A stretch of 64,000 bases of DNA from Akkermansiaceae bacterium (GTDB lineage Bacteria; Verrucomicrobiota; Verrucomicrobiia; Verrucomicrobiales; Akkermansiaceae): NCBI GenBank assembly GCA_021733795.1, contig JAIPKB010000001.1, positions 22,052 through 86,051 on the forward strand. Reading direction: 5' to 3'. Position numbers and translations under genes: made by a program. Under the pieces are notes generated by a model that worked only from the letters and a program-made list of their open reading frames with translations, did no database searches and had not been told where the DNA came from. Shown piece by piece: positions 8,365-18,641 of the stretch (positions are counted from its first letter, which is position 1; every line of letters starts with the position of its first letter).

Positions 8365-10509
8365 TCAGCGGGGCTTCCACGCCGAGCGCAGTTCGTGAAC
8401 TTCCAGCGAGTTCATTTTCACCGTGCCGCCCTTGGCTTGGAGTCCGAGGGTTAGATCCGCCGCCGGTGGATGGAACGACACCGGCACATAAGTCAGGCCG
8501 TCGCTGGCGAAGACCTCCAGTCCGGTGCGGTCACAGAAGATGGTGAGGCGTTGTCTGCCGTCGCGGAGGGGAGCGGGTGCCCGCAGGCCGTTCACGTTCA
8601 ACTCCTGTTTCCTGGCGTCATAGGAAACCGTCGCGCCGCGGACGGTGAATACCACTTCTTCGGCATCCCCCGGATCGAACTCGGCACGCAGTTCGATCAA
8701 TTCGGCATTCACCTTGGAGAGTGGATTGGTGCCACCGGCCTCCAAGGTGAACGGGCCGGATTTGTGCGACTTCGCGCGCAGCACCGCCAGTTCCTTCACC
8801 GGCGTCCACGTCTGGCGCGGGCCATCAGGAGTGGAAATCAGTTTCAGTTCCTGCGGGATGGACATGGACTGGTTGAACGGCATGCCAGGTGTTTCCGTCC
8901 TCAGCCAGCCTATCTGGATGCGACGGCCGTCGGTTTTGGGGAGGTCGCTGAATGTTTGTGCCGCATAGCAGCAGTTGCCGGAAGGCCCGGGAAGCTTCGC
9001 CGTCTCCGGGGTGAAGCTGGTGCCGTCAAACGACCCGACCATGTATTCGCCACTGGCGGCGGTGAGCACCCATTTCCGGTTCGCGGCATCGCCGTCGACC
9101 GGGAGTTCGTAGAATTCCGGGCATTCAAACAAGCCATCCGTCTTGCTCATGTAGGTCCATGCTTTCAAGTCCGGCGAACTGAGAAAATGGATGGTGTGGA
9201 CGCCGTTCAATTCCACGTAGAGGCACATCACCCATTTCTTCGTCGGTTCATGCCAGATCACTTTCGGGTCGCGGTTGCCGCCGGTGATTTGTTTCACGAT
9301 CGGATTGCCCGCGAACTTGGTGTAGTTGCGGCCATCGGTGCTGTAGGCGAGGCACTGCACCGTGGGATTTCCCGCCGCCGTATAGAACAACACCTGGGCC
9401 GGATGCCCCGGCTTGCCGAAGCCACTGGTGTTGGCCCAATCCACCACGGCACCTCCGCTGAACATCGGCCCGAAGGCGTCGGGTGCGAGTGCGTCGGGCA
9501 GTTCCTGCCAGTGGACCAGGTCACGGCTGACCGCGTGCCCCCAGTGCATGTTGCCCCAGTCCCAGCCATATGGATTGTGTTGGAAAAACAGATGATACTC
9601 GCCATTGAAAAAGACCAACCCGTTCGGGTCGTTGTTCCAACCGCGGCGGGGCGAGAAATGGAACTGCCCGCGGAGGGGTTCACGGTAAAGCTTCTCTGCC
9701 CCCTTGAGCGTGTCGCTTTGCTCAATCATCGCCAGCACCGGGGAGTTCTCCAACAGCTTGTCCACCCGCAACGTCAGGGTCTTCCCCCGCCAGGCGCTGA
9801 CGTCCATAAACGCCCACCAGTCCGGCTCCGCACCCGCCAGTTCGATGACGTTTTTGACCTCGACGCGACCATCCACCAGCACGGTGACCTCATGTTTGCC
9901 CGCGCCCTTTTTGATCGGGATGTTGAGATACCGTTGGGTGATCTTGAATTGGCGTTCCGCGTTCGCGACCAGGCCGGGCTGTTTGCGATCAGTCTGCACG
10001 ATTTGGTCCACATTGAGATGGCCCCAGCCACCGGTGGCCTCATCAACGATCTGGAGAACCGCCATTTTGCCGCTGAATTCGCCCACCTCCCATTGGCCCG
10101 GCTGCAGGCTCTCGCTGCCGCCGGGTTGGGTGTTGGGACCGGTGGCGGTGCGGACGGGGCTGCCGTCCACCAGCAGGTTGATGCAGGTTTTTCCGGGCCA
10201 GCCGCCGCCGCCGATCAGGAAACCGAGGAATTTCCGGGTGATCTTGAACTCGGGCGAGGTGAGCGTGCCAGTGGAGCCATCCCCCTGATGAAAGGAGTTG
10301 ACCAGGCCCTTGCCCTGGAATTCCGCCACTGACATCTGACCTGGCAACGTGCCCTGGGCCGGACCGGAGCCGAAGGCCTCACCGGTGGTTTTCCATGCTC
10401 CGTAGTCCGCCCCTTCGAAATCGGCGATGAGGATGTCATCCGCGGCCCGCAGGCCGGGTGTGGTCAGTGCCGCAAGGCACAGCAAGGTGGTCGATAGTGT
10501 GTTTTTCAT
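8365..10509 (-). CDS. Exported GH32 fructan hydrolase (levanase/inulinase/fructosidase-like)
   Basis: GWNNDPNGLVFFNGEYHLFFQHNPYGWDWGNMHWGHAVSRDLVHW; GNRDPKVIWHE; FECPEFYELP; signal peptide from MKNTLSTTLLCLAALTTPGLRA. Confidence 0.92.
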   Translation of the reverse strand: MKNTLSTTLLCLAALTTPGLRAADDILIADFEGADYGAWKTTGEAFGSGPAQGTLPGQMSVAEFQGKGLVNSFHQGDGSTGTLTSPEFKITRKFLGFLIGGGGWPGKTCINLLVDGSPVRTATGPNTQPGGSESLQPGQWEVGEFSGKMAVLQIVDEATGGWGHLNVDQIVQTDRKQPGLVANAERQFKITQRYLNIPIKKGAGKHEVTVLVDGRVEVKNVIELAGAEPDWWAFMDVSAWRGKTLTLRVDKLLENSPVLAMIEQSDTLKGAEKLYREPLRGQFHFSPRRGWNNDPNGLVFFNGEYHLFFQHNPYGWDWGNMHWGHAVSRDLVHWQELPDALAPDAFGPMFSGGAVVDWANTSGFGKPGHPAQVLFYTAAGNPTVQCLAYSTDGRNYTKFAGNPIVKQITGGNRDPKVIWHEPTKKWVMCLYVELNGVHTIHFLSSPDLKAWTYMSKTDGLFECPEFYELPVDGDAANRKWVLTAASGEYMVGSFDGTSFTPETAKLPGPSGNCCYAAQTFSDLPKTDGRRIQIGWLRTETPGMPFNQSMSIPQELKLISTPDGPRQTWTPVKELAVLRAKSHKSGPFTLEAGGTNPLSKVNAELIELRAEFDPGDAEEVVFTVRGATVSYDARKQELNVNGLRAPAPLRDGRQRLTIFCDRTGLEVFASDGLTYVPVSFHPPAADLTLGLQAKGGTVKMNSLEVHELRSAWKPR

Positions 10510-10657
10510 GAGGAAGTGGAATTGCCGACGGCAGCACCGCCAGGATACACGGAGCATTCCGGCGGGCCAGTAAAATGATCCTGAGAGAGGAAGACACCCC
10601 GGCGATTCATCCCTCCGCCAACCGGCATCCCGATCGACGGAGGGTGGAGCGCGCCGC

Positions 10658-13600
10658 TCAGGGCAGGATCGCCCGGAGACGCGCGAACAAGCTGCCGCCG
10701 GGGGCGAGGGTGGCGGGGATGTGGACGGTTACCGCGTCGGGGGCGGGACCTTCATCCACTAGGACAGAGACTCCATTGGGATCCACCACGCTGGATTGTT
10801 CAACTGTGACCTCGCTCCAAGGGTCCTCGAGTGTGTCGCTCCATTCGACCGCCAGGGTGGCGATCCCAAGCGAGGTCTCTTCGCGGGTGAAGGTCAGGGT
10901 GAGGCCATCCTGAGCGCTTCCCGCAACCCTGACGAGCGGTTCAGCTTCCGCCGCGAGAGGGTTGCCGCCGAGAATCCATTCCAAACCGTTGTCAATGCCG
11001 TCCAGATCCGGGTCCGCGTCAAACGCCGGATCCTTGCCGGAGGAACCGTCGAGACCTTTTCCGGTGGCCCAGTCGTCATAGGGATCGACAGTGGTGGAGG
11101 TCAGCGTGACACAGGAAAAGTCGGCATAACTCAGGGTGAAGGTATTCGCGCCCACCGTGACCGATGATCCTTCGGGATAGCCGACAAAGGTCCCGGTCAG
11201 GATCGCGCCAGAATAATCCAGGATGATCAGCGGAGGGCTGCCTGCCGGAATGATGCCGACACCCACTTCAGAGAACGAGACGTGGGCACCGCGGATGTCG
11301 ACGTTACCGTAGGCGGACAATTCGTCGGCATTATCGAAGGTGCTGTCGATCTCCAGGACAAGGGTGGAGCCACTCTCGAAGGTGACCGCCCCGGAATAGA
11401 AGACGCCGATCCCGCCGATCCCCGGGGCGATGGCCGCGTCGGCAGCCACGGTGATGGTGGAGGTCTCAAGATTGCCGGTGCCGCCGAGTGCCCCTTCGCT
11501 GACCGTGGTGGGCCCGCTGTAGCTGTTAAAGCCGGTGAGGACCAAGGTCCCGGTGCCGGTCTTGTGAAGTCCGCCGGTGCCGCCGAGGCCACCCCCGAGG
11601 GAAATCGTGTGATCGGCGGTATCGAAGGTCATCGCCTCACCCGAAGCGGTTAGATCCATCGCCATCGAGGAGTTCCAATCGGCCGCCGCCGCGATCGTGC
11701 CGCCAGCCAGATTGATTTCGTAAAGTCCGCTGTTGGAAGTGATGCCGCCGGCACCGATGGTCATCACGCCGCCCGTGAGGGTGTAGGTCCCGGTACCAGT
11801 CGTTGTATTGGCCCCCAAATCCAACTGGCGGGTGTTGATCGTGCCGCCGGTCTGGGTAAGATGGGTGGTGATCGGGCCGAGGGCGAGGGCGAGCCGCATG
11901 TTGCTCATTTCCAGGGTTCCGCCATTGATGTCGTAAGTGGCGGTGGTCGCGGACGACCCGGCGCTGGCACCAATGAACGCGACATCCCGGTTTGGCGGGT
12001 TGTAGGTCACGGTGCCGCCGTTCTGGATCACCGCGCCGCTGCCGCCATCCCGCCCGATCACCCAGGCATCGGCCAATGCGCTGATCATGTTCAACGACCC
12101 GCCGGGTTCGATCGTCAGGCTTGAATCCGCAAACGGGAAATTGCCAATCCAGACGAACGCGCCGGATCCGCCGATCGTGGTGGGACCGGTAATGGTGACG
12201 TTGCCGTTGGTGGTCACCATGCCGACAAACGAATTATCGCCACCCAAGGTTGCGGAGCCGGCGTTGACATTGAGCCCACCACCGGCCGCGATGGTGCCGT
12301 TCAGAGCCAGCGCTCCATCATCGACCACAACGGCGGAACCGAAGGCCGCCGTTCCGTTCAGGGTGAGGGATCCGCTGCCGGACTTGAGCAATCCGCCGGA
12401 GCGTTCAATGGCGCCGACGCCACCGAGGGTGTAGTTCTTCGTGCTGTTGGTGGCGGTGAGTGATGCGGTGGCCACGGTGGCGGGGATGTTCAGCGCCGGC
12501 GAGTCGGAACCGGTGTCGTCGAAGGTCACTGGATCGCCACCAACGAACGCGGTGCCCCCTGCCCCGGCATCCCAGTTGGCGGAGGCGAAATCCCAGTTGT
12601 TGTCAATCGCATCGCCGAGCCAGACCAATTCCCGCCGACTGGTGCCAAACACCACGTCCGACCATGACTGGCCGATGCGGATCTCGTCGTGGGTCACCGT
12701 GCGCCCGTTCACCCACGCCGCAAGGGAAAGGCCGTTGAACGACATATCCGAGGCGGCCAGTTGGGTTAACGTGGCGGTGGCCGGTTCGGTGGCGGAAAGC
12801 GGGTTCTGATAGACATATACGTCGTCATTGCCGGGTTTGAAGTCGATACGAACGACATAGAGATTCACGCCGGTACTGCCGGGGCCGATGAGGGTTTGGA
12901 AGCCTCCGGTACGCAGGTTGACGATGGGGTTCCCGGTGTCGTTGCCGATCCCGCCAATCCGGCCGGGGTCACCTAGCTGGCCGCGGTGGAACTCGAACTC
13001 GTAAAAGTAGCTCGTTCCGTTGGGTTGCTGGAGAAAGCTGACATACAGCGTTTTGCCGTCCGCTCCGATGTTGCCGCTCTCATCGACGTATCCCGCCGCC
13101 CCGATGCGGCCACCGATGGTGGTATCCAACAAGCGTCCGTCCCGTTGTTCGGTGGGGGTGAAGGCGGAGTTGCCGAGGGATTCCGCGTCGAAGCCATTGG
13201 GAGCGTTCGTTCCCGCCTCGAGGTTTCCTGGCTGCACATTGACCCCGCCCGCGTTGATGTTCGTCCATGGCGCGCCCCAGCCGAGGCCTCCGGATTTCCC
13301 TGGCAGGTTGCCGGCTCCGGCATCATAATCAAACCCCTCGTAGACCAGCAAACCCGGCGGCGTTGCCAGCACCACCACATGAGCCGCACCGCTCGTCGCC
13401 GTGTCTTCCGAATTGGTGGCGGTCAGGTGGTAATCGGCGGCGTCCGACAGGTTCACGTTGGTCAGGGTGAGTGTGGCATGGGTTTCCCCATCCATGAGGG
13501 TGTCCCCCTTGAACCACTGGTAGGTCGGCAGCGGTTGGCCGCTGGCAGCGGCGGTCAGCACGATGGTGCTGCTCTCGTAGCTGGTTACGGAGGACCGCGG

Positions 13601-14428
13601 CTGGCTGGTGATGACGGGCGCAGCGATTGGCGGCACGGTGACATCCGCCCACGACTCACCGAGGCGGAGTTCGTCATGCGCCACGGTGCGGCCGTTGTTG
13701 AAGGCACCGAACGAGATGCCGTTGAACGACATGTCCGCAGCCGCCAGCTTGGTCAGCGTGGGAACCCCCGGTTCGGTGGTTGAGGTGGGGTTCATATAGA
13801 CATAAACATCATCATTGCCCGCCTTGAAATCGATTCGCACCACATAAAAATTGACCTCCGTGCTGCCGGCACCGATGACCGTATGGGTGCCGTTGGGAGC
13901 ACGCAGGTTCACATTGTCGCCCCCCTGGTCGTTGCCAATGCCGCCGATGCGGCCGCCATCACCCAGGTCATCGCGATGGAACTCGAATTCGTAGTAATTA
14001 CTCGTCCCGTTGGGCTGTTGCATGAAACTGAGATAGAGCGTGGTGCCATCGGCGCCAATCCGGCCGGCTCCATCGCGGTAACCGCGTGAACCGAACGGAC
14101 CGCTGGCGGAGGTGTCCAGTTTCCGTCCGATCCGTCGTTGGTTTGGCAGGTTGCAACTGTTGCCGAGCGAGCGGAGGTCGTAACCTGCGGGTGCGCTGGT
14201 GCCTGCGGCAAGGCTGGTGGTCACCAGCTCGGCACTGCCGTTGTTGACCGTCTGCCAAACACCGCCCCAACCTGACCCGCCGTTCTGGCCGGATAGAGTT
14301 GCGGTGCCGGTGGGGTAATCGAACCCTTCGTAGGCCATCTGCGCGGCCTGCGAACCGGCGGGGAACAGCAGCAAGCCGACCAGCAGGGCGGCGAATTCTG
14401 CATTGATTCTTGGAGTGGTTTGTTTCAT
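10658..14428 (-). CDS. Large exported protein: two YEGFDY modules, Ig-like domain, autotransporter-type beta-strand repeats, C-terminal LGG..P..LFARLRA module
   Basis: Signal MKQTTPRINAEFAALLVGLLLFPAGSQAA; repeated MAYEGFDYPTG / LVYEGFDYDAG modules; PVITSQPRSSVTSYESSTIVLTAAASGQPLPTYQWFKGD; KSGSGSLTLNGTAAFGSAVVVDDGALALNGT repeats. Confidence 0.85.
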   Translation of the reverse strand: MKQTTPRINAEFAALLVGLLLFPAGSQAAQMAYEGFDYPTGTATLSGQNGGSGWGGVWQTVNNGSAELVTTSLAAGTSAPAGYDLRSLGNSCNLPNQRRIGRKLDTSASGPFGSRGYRDGAGRIGADGTTLYLSFMQQPNGTSNYYEFEFHRDDLGDGGRIGGIGNDQGGDNVNLRAPNGTHTVIGAGSTEVNFYVVRIDFKAGNDDVYVYMNPTSTTEPGVPTLTKLAAADMSFNGISFGAFNNGRTVAHDELRLGESWADVTVPPIAAPVITSQPRSSVTSYESSTIVLTAAASGQPLPTYQWFKGDTLMDGETHATLTLTNVNLSDAADYHLTATNSEDTATSGAAHVVVLATPPGLLVYEGFDYDAGAGNLPGKSGGLGWGAPWTNINAGGVNVQPGNLEAGTNAPNGFDAESLGNSAFTPTEQRDGRLLDTTIGGRIGAAGYVDESGNIGADGKTLYVSFLQQPNGTSYFYEFEFHRGQLGDPGRIGGIGNDTGNPIVNLRTGGFQTLIGPGSTGVNLYVVRIDFKPGNDDVYVYQNPLSATEPATATLTQLAASDMSFNGLSLAAWVNGRTVTHDEIRIGQSWSDVVFGTSRRELVWLGDAIDNNWDFASANWDAGAGGTAFVGGDPVTFDDTGSDSPALNIPATVATASLTATNSTKNYTLGGVGAIERSGGLLKSGSGSLTLNGTAAFGSAVVVDDGALALNGTIAAGGGLNVNAGSATLGGDNSFVGMVTTNGNVTITGPTTIGGSGAFVWIGNFPFADSSLTIEPGGSLNMISALADAWVIGRDGGSGAVIQNGGTVTYNPPNRDVAFIGASAGSSATTATYDINGGTLEMSNMRLALALGPITTHLTQTGGTINTRQLDLGANTTTGTGTYTLTGGVMTIGAGGITSNSGLYEINLAGGTIAAAADWNSSMAMDLTASGEAMTFDTADHTISLGGGLGGTGGLHKTGTGTLVLTGFNSYSGPTTVSEGALGGTGNLETSTITVAADAAIAPGIGGIGVFYSGAVTFESGSTLVLEIDSTFDNADELSAYGNVDIRGAHVSFSEVGVGIIPAGSPPLIILDYSGAILTGTFVGYPEGSSVTVGANTFTLSYADFSCVTLTSTTVDPYDDWATGKGLDGSSGKDPAFDADPDLDGIDNGLEWILGGNPLAAEAEPLVRVAGSAQDGLTLTFTREETSLGIATLAVEWSDTLEDPWSEVTVEQSSVVDPNGVSVLVDEGPAPDAVTVHIPATLAPGGSLFARLRAILP

Positions 14429-14659
14429 GGTTGGTGGTGGAGGGTCGAGATTGGAGTCGCGGCGAGGGAGCGGATACGGAAACCCGGATCGCGCCCCTCG
14501 ATTGAAGAAGCGGCCCCCAGAAGTCGATAATGCCCCGACCGGAACAACGAAATAATGGCAGTGCCTGCTGTTTTCTGTCATGTCAGGTTAGTTGGTGGTC
14601 ATTACAGATTCGCACGGCGACGGGCGCTCTGGCTCGATGCAGCAGGTTCAAAACCCAGT

Positions 14660-16012
14660 TCACGGCAGGGTTGCCCGGAGGCGTGCGAACAGCCTGCCGG
14701 CAGCGCCGTTTGTGGCCGGAATGTGGACGGTGACGGCATCCGGAGTGGCACTCTCATCCACCGTGACCACGACTCCATCCGGATGGGTGCCGCCGTTTTG
14801 ATCGATCGGCACCTCGGTCCAGGTCCTGTCGAGTCCGGTATTCCATTGCACGGTCAGGGTGCTATTGGAGACCTCGCTGCGGGTGAAGCGCAGGGTGAGC
14901 CCATCGGCCTCAGCGGCAGTGACGAGTGCGGCTCCATCCGGAAACAACGGATCACCTCCGAGGATCCATTCAATTCCGTTGGGAATCGCATCCTGATCGG
15001 GATCGGCATCGAACGCGGGGTCCTTGCCAGGCGATCCGTCCAAACCTTGGGCGATGGCCCAGACGGCATATGGAGCCACCCCGACAACCTCCGCCCACGA
15101 ACTGCCGAGGCGAATCTCATCATGCGCCACGGTGCGGCCGTTGAGAAACGCGCCGAAGGAGATGCCATTGAACGACATGTCTGCGGCGGCCAACCGGGTC
15201 AGCGTGGGCACACTCGGCTCGGTCGCAGAGGTGGCGTCGTGATAAACATAAACATCATCGTTGCCCGCCTTGAAATCGATTCGCACAATATAGAAATTCA
15301 CCGCTGTGCTGCCGGCGCCGATCATCTGCCAAGCCCCGGTTCAGCCAGAGCCTCCGTTTTGACCCGCAAGGTTTCCGGAGCCGGCGGGATAATCGAATCC
15401 TTCATAGGCCAGCGGGCCAGCGGACACCGGCGGAACGTCGGCTTTGAGCGTCACGTTGTCCGCGAGGTAGTGCTTTTCGTCATCGCCGATGGCTGCGCTG
15501 ACGGACAAATTGTGCAGGTCGATCACCGCGAACACCTCGGTGCCGACGTCTTCGAGACCGGGCGTGAAGACGGCGAATGCTCTAACCGGGTTTACGTTCG
15601 AAAGCGACGGCAAGTCGGCATCGTCGGCGGTGACCACGCGTGTGCCCGGCATTCCCAACAGCGTGCCCTTGTCACCCGGGACGCCGCCGCTGGCACCTTT
15701 TCTGAACGACAACGTCAACTCGCCGGTATAGGTTTGGTTTCCAGGTCCATCAATGATTCGAGCTCCGAGATCAGCCCCCAAAGTATAGGTTTTTCCGAGG
15801 TCGGTCATGGCGACCCGGCCGATCGATTGGAATACTCCGGCGTTGTTTTCGGTGCTGGTGTTACGGGCCTTCAGTGAGGCTGCGCCGAGGCCGGTGCTCA
15901 TTTCGTACTCGAAGCCTTCGCAGAGCAGCTTGACGCCGGTTTGGCCGGGCAGGTTCCCTCCGCCGACGCGGAACGTGAGGTAGCGCCTGGTGATCGCGAA
16001 TTCCCGCGAGAC
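14660..16012 (-). pseudogene. Mosaic remnant: GH32-accessory-like N-terminal piece + unknown beta domain + YEGFDY module with internal deletion and in-frame TGA
   Basis: A single minus frame from 16012 to 14660 broken only by TGA at 15341-15343. Begins EFAITRRYLTFRVGGGNLPGQTGVKLLCEG (cf. EFKITRKFLGFLIGGGGWPGKTCINLLVDG in the 8365 GH32); junction GGSG*TGAWQMIGAGSTAVNFYIVRIDF versus the intact paralogue. Confidence 0.75.
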
Positions 16013-16088
16013 TCATCTCGCAATCAATTGACAGCCCGCGGGTGTCTGTGCACGATTGCGTCCGTCATCCAGCCATGACAGCTTTCCC

Positions 16089-17210
16089 ATGACCGCGCCA
16101 GTACCCACCAAACACGCCGAGCTTGCCGCCGAGTTGCGCAAAGAGATATCGGCCGGGCGGTACGGCGAAAATGGCCGCCTGCCCAGCGAAATCAAACTGG
16201 TCGAACGCTTCGGAGTGTCGCGTCCGACGGTTGCCCAGGCGCTGCGTACGCTGCGCGAGGAGGGGTTGGTCACGCGCCGGGCGGGCTCCGGCACCTACAC
16301 CTGTTCTCCGCAGTCACCGGACCTCGCGATTGCCACCCGGATGCTGGCCTTGCTGATCCCGGATTTCGGCCATACCGAAGTCTTCCAACTCATTGCCGGG
16401 CATCTGGCCAGCTTGGCCCGGCACCACGAATATGGCCTCGTTTGGGGTGGTTCGACCCTGCCAAAGCTGGATGCCGACACCCGGCTGGAACATGGCGAGG
16501 AATTATGCCAACAGTTTGTCGAAAAGCGGATCGATGGCGTGTTTTTCGCACCCTATGAACTGGTGGAAGGCGGCTATGAGGCTAACCGGAGGATGGTCAA
16601 GCGATTGCGCGATGCCGGGATTCCGGTGGTGCTCGTGGATCATGACCTCACGCCCTTTCCGGAACGCAGCGAGTTTGATCTCGTCGGCGTCGACAACACC
16701 GGCGGCGGCTTCTTGCTGGGGCGCCACCTGATCAAGCTCGGCTGCGCGAAAATCACCTTCGTGGTGCGGCCCTGGTCGGCCTCCACAGTCGATGCCCGGC
16801 ACTCGGGCGTGGGGCAGGCGATCCACCGCTATGGCGACGCCTCCTGCTCGCTGGCTTTCGAACGGGGCGACGTCGCCAACCCGGTGTTCGCCAACAAGCT
16901 CATGGCCGCACGGCCGGACGCCATCGCGTGCGGCAACGATCATACGGCCGCAGTGCTCATCCAGAGCCTGGGCAAACTCGGGATCGCGGTGCCGCGAGAC
17001 GTGCGGGTGGTTGGATTCGATGACGCCGGCTTTGCCAACCTGGTGACGCCACCGCTGACCACCGTCCGCCAACCCTGCCAGGAGATTGCGATTTCCGCTT
17101 TCCGCGCCATGTTGGACCGCTTGGTCGATCCGTCGCTTCCCGCACGGAGCATCAGTCTGACGCCGAGGTTGGTCGTCCGGGAATCCTGTGGCGCCTATGC
17201 GAGGGGGTGA
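16089..17210 (+). CDS. GntR-type winged-helix + LacI/PBP1-type effector domain regulator (AraR-like architecture)
   Basis: KHAELAAELRKEISAGRYGENGRLPSEIKLVERFGVSRPTVAQALRTLREEGLVTRRAGSGTY plus LacI-type core ...VGFDDAGFANLVTPPLTTVRQPCQEI. Confidence 0.88.
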   Translation: MTAPVPTKHAELAAELRKEISAGRYGENGRLPSEIKLVERFGVSRPTVAQALRTLREEGLVTRRAGSGTYTCSPQSPDLAIATRMLALLIPDFGHTEVFQLIAGHLASLARHHEYGLVWGGSTLPKLDADTRLEHGEELCQQFVEKRIDGVFFAPYELVEGGYEANRRMVKRLRDAGIPVVLVDHDLTPFPERSEFDLVGVDNTGGGFLLGRHLIKLGCAKITFVVRPWSASTVDARHSGVGQAIHRYGDASCSLAFERGDVANPVFANKLMAARPDAIACGNDHTAAVLIQSLGKLGIAVPRDVRVVGFDDAGFANLVTPPLTTVRQPCQEIAISAFRAMLDRLVDPSLPARSISLTPRLVVRESCGAYARG

Positions 17211-17320
17211 ATCCGCACTTCGGTGGCAGGCTCGTGGGAGAGTGCGGGGTGCTTGGTTGAATCGCCAAAGGGGGTGAAGCTGTCAGGTCTGATTGTGAGG
17301 CGGATATAACGGGTTCTTTC

Positions 17321-18416
17321 ATGGCGGTCAAATCGAGCGTTGTCAAAACGAAAGGGCCCGCAAAGCTTCCGGCACGCATGAATGTGTCAAACCCAACCGC
17401 ACCTGTTCACCCGCTGGAAGAATTGCCACCGGCGAAAATCACCGCCGCCTTGCTAGGGGCGACGCTGGTAGGTGCGTTGGGTGGGCTATTGTTCGGGTTC
17501 GACACTGCGGTCATCTCCGGTTGCCAGGACCAGTTGAAGCTCTTGTTCCAACTCACCGCCAACGAGCAGGGATTCATGACCGCTTCGGCGCTGATCGGAG
17601 CCGCCATCGGTTCGCTGGCGGCGGCCAAGCCGGGTGACCTCTATGGCCGCCGCGATTGCCTGAAAATCGCTGCCGCGTTCTCTTTGCTCTGTGCCATCGG
17701 CTGCGCCGCTGCGGCGGGGCTCTGGATGATGATTGCTGCGCGAATTCTCGGCGGCATCGCGGTGGGTGCCACCTCGGCGCTGGGGCCGATGTATCTTGCG
17801 GAAATGGCCCCTGCCGCCTGGCGCGGCCGGTTGGTGGCGTGCTTCCAGGTCAACATCGTGTTGGGCGTGTTGGTGGCGAATTTTTCCAACGATCTGATCG
17901 GCTCGATGGACCTTGGCGCGGCCGAGTGGCGGTGGATGTTGGGGATCCTAGGCACTGCCTGCGCTGGCGTTTCTGGCGCTCTTGTTCTTCACCCCCCGCA
18001 GCCCGCGCTGGCTGGTGATGAAGGGGGAACACCAGCAGGCCGGGGAGGTGTTGCGCAAGATCGGGCTGAGCCAAGCCGAGGAACACCTCGCGGCCATCCG
18101 CAACTCGGTGCACCTGGAAATTGGCCAGACCTCGGCTCCGCTATTTGTCAGATCCCTCTCCAAACCGATTTCCCTCGCGGTGGCGGTCGCCATGTTCAAC
18201 CAACTCGGCGGGATCAACGCGCTCTGGTACTATGCGAACACCATTTTCGCGATGGCGGGGTTCAGCAAGGATTCCAGCGCGTTGCAGTCGGTCATGCTCG
18301 GGGTGGCCAACCTCATTGCAACCCTGGTGGGCATGGAAAGGAACATTTTCAGCAGCCGGATGTGCTGGAATTGCTGCTGCCGTTCGTGCCGGGCTTGGAA
18401 TACGGCGCTGAGTTGA
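17321..18416 (+). pseudogene. MFS sugar-porter gene, frameshifted and truncated
   Basis: GALGGLLFGFDTAVISG...GDLYGRRDCLKI...MYLAEMAPAAWRGRL in one frame; after about 17951 the match continues in another frame: ALPALAFLALLFFTPRSPRWLVMKGEHQQA...MFNQLGGINALWYYANTIFAMAGFSKDSS; ends about TM7-8. Confidence 0.85.
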
Positions 18417-18446
18417 TTCTTGAAATCCCAGCGGAACAGATGGTGA

Positions 18447-18626
18447 TCGAATCGGATCTCCAAGGTCGAGATCCAGAACCAACATGACAATGTCAATCCC
18501 ACGACTCCCGCTGAGGCGGATGACTATATCAGTCTTGCGTTCTGGTATCAGGAGGGGCCGGTGCAAGTCGTTGCATTGCCAACCTTCAAACAGCGCACGG
18601 CACCCGCCTTTTCCACCGACAAATAA
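18447..18626 (+). pseudogene. C-terminal fragment of a GH172/DUF2961-like protein
   Basis: Open frame without ATG: SNRISKVEIQNQHDNVNPTTPAEADDYISLAFWYQEGPVQVVALPTFKQRTAPAFSTDK*, resembling the DUF2961 end '...SVAYWYQ.EPH...'. Confidence 0.5.
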
Positions 18627-18641
18627 GCACCCATCACCACG

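Noticed and set aside
8470-10332. 620-aa plus-strand ORF opposite GH32
   Set aside because: Antisense of a confidently identified GH32 gene; composition (GV, RH, HR) typical of antisense frames.
15341-15343. TGA at an expected Trp position as evidence for UGA recoding
   Set aside because: All other genes in the window use TGA as a normal stop; a nonsense mutation or sequencing error is simpler.
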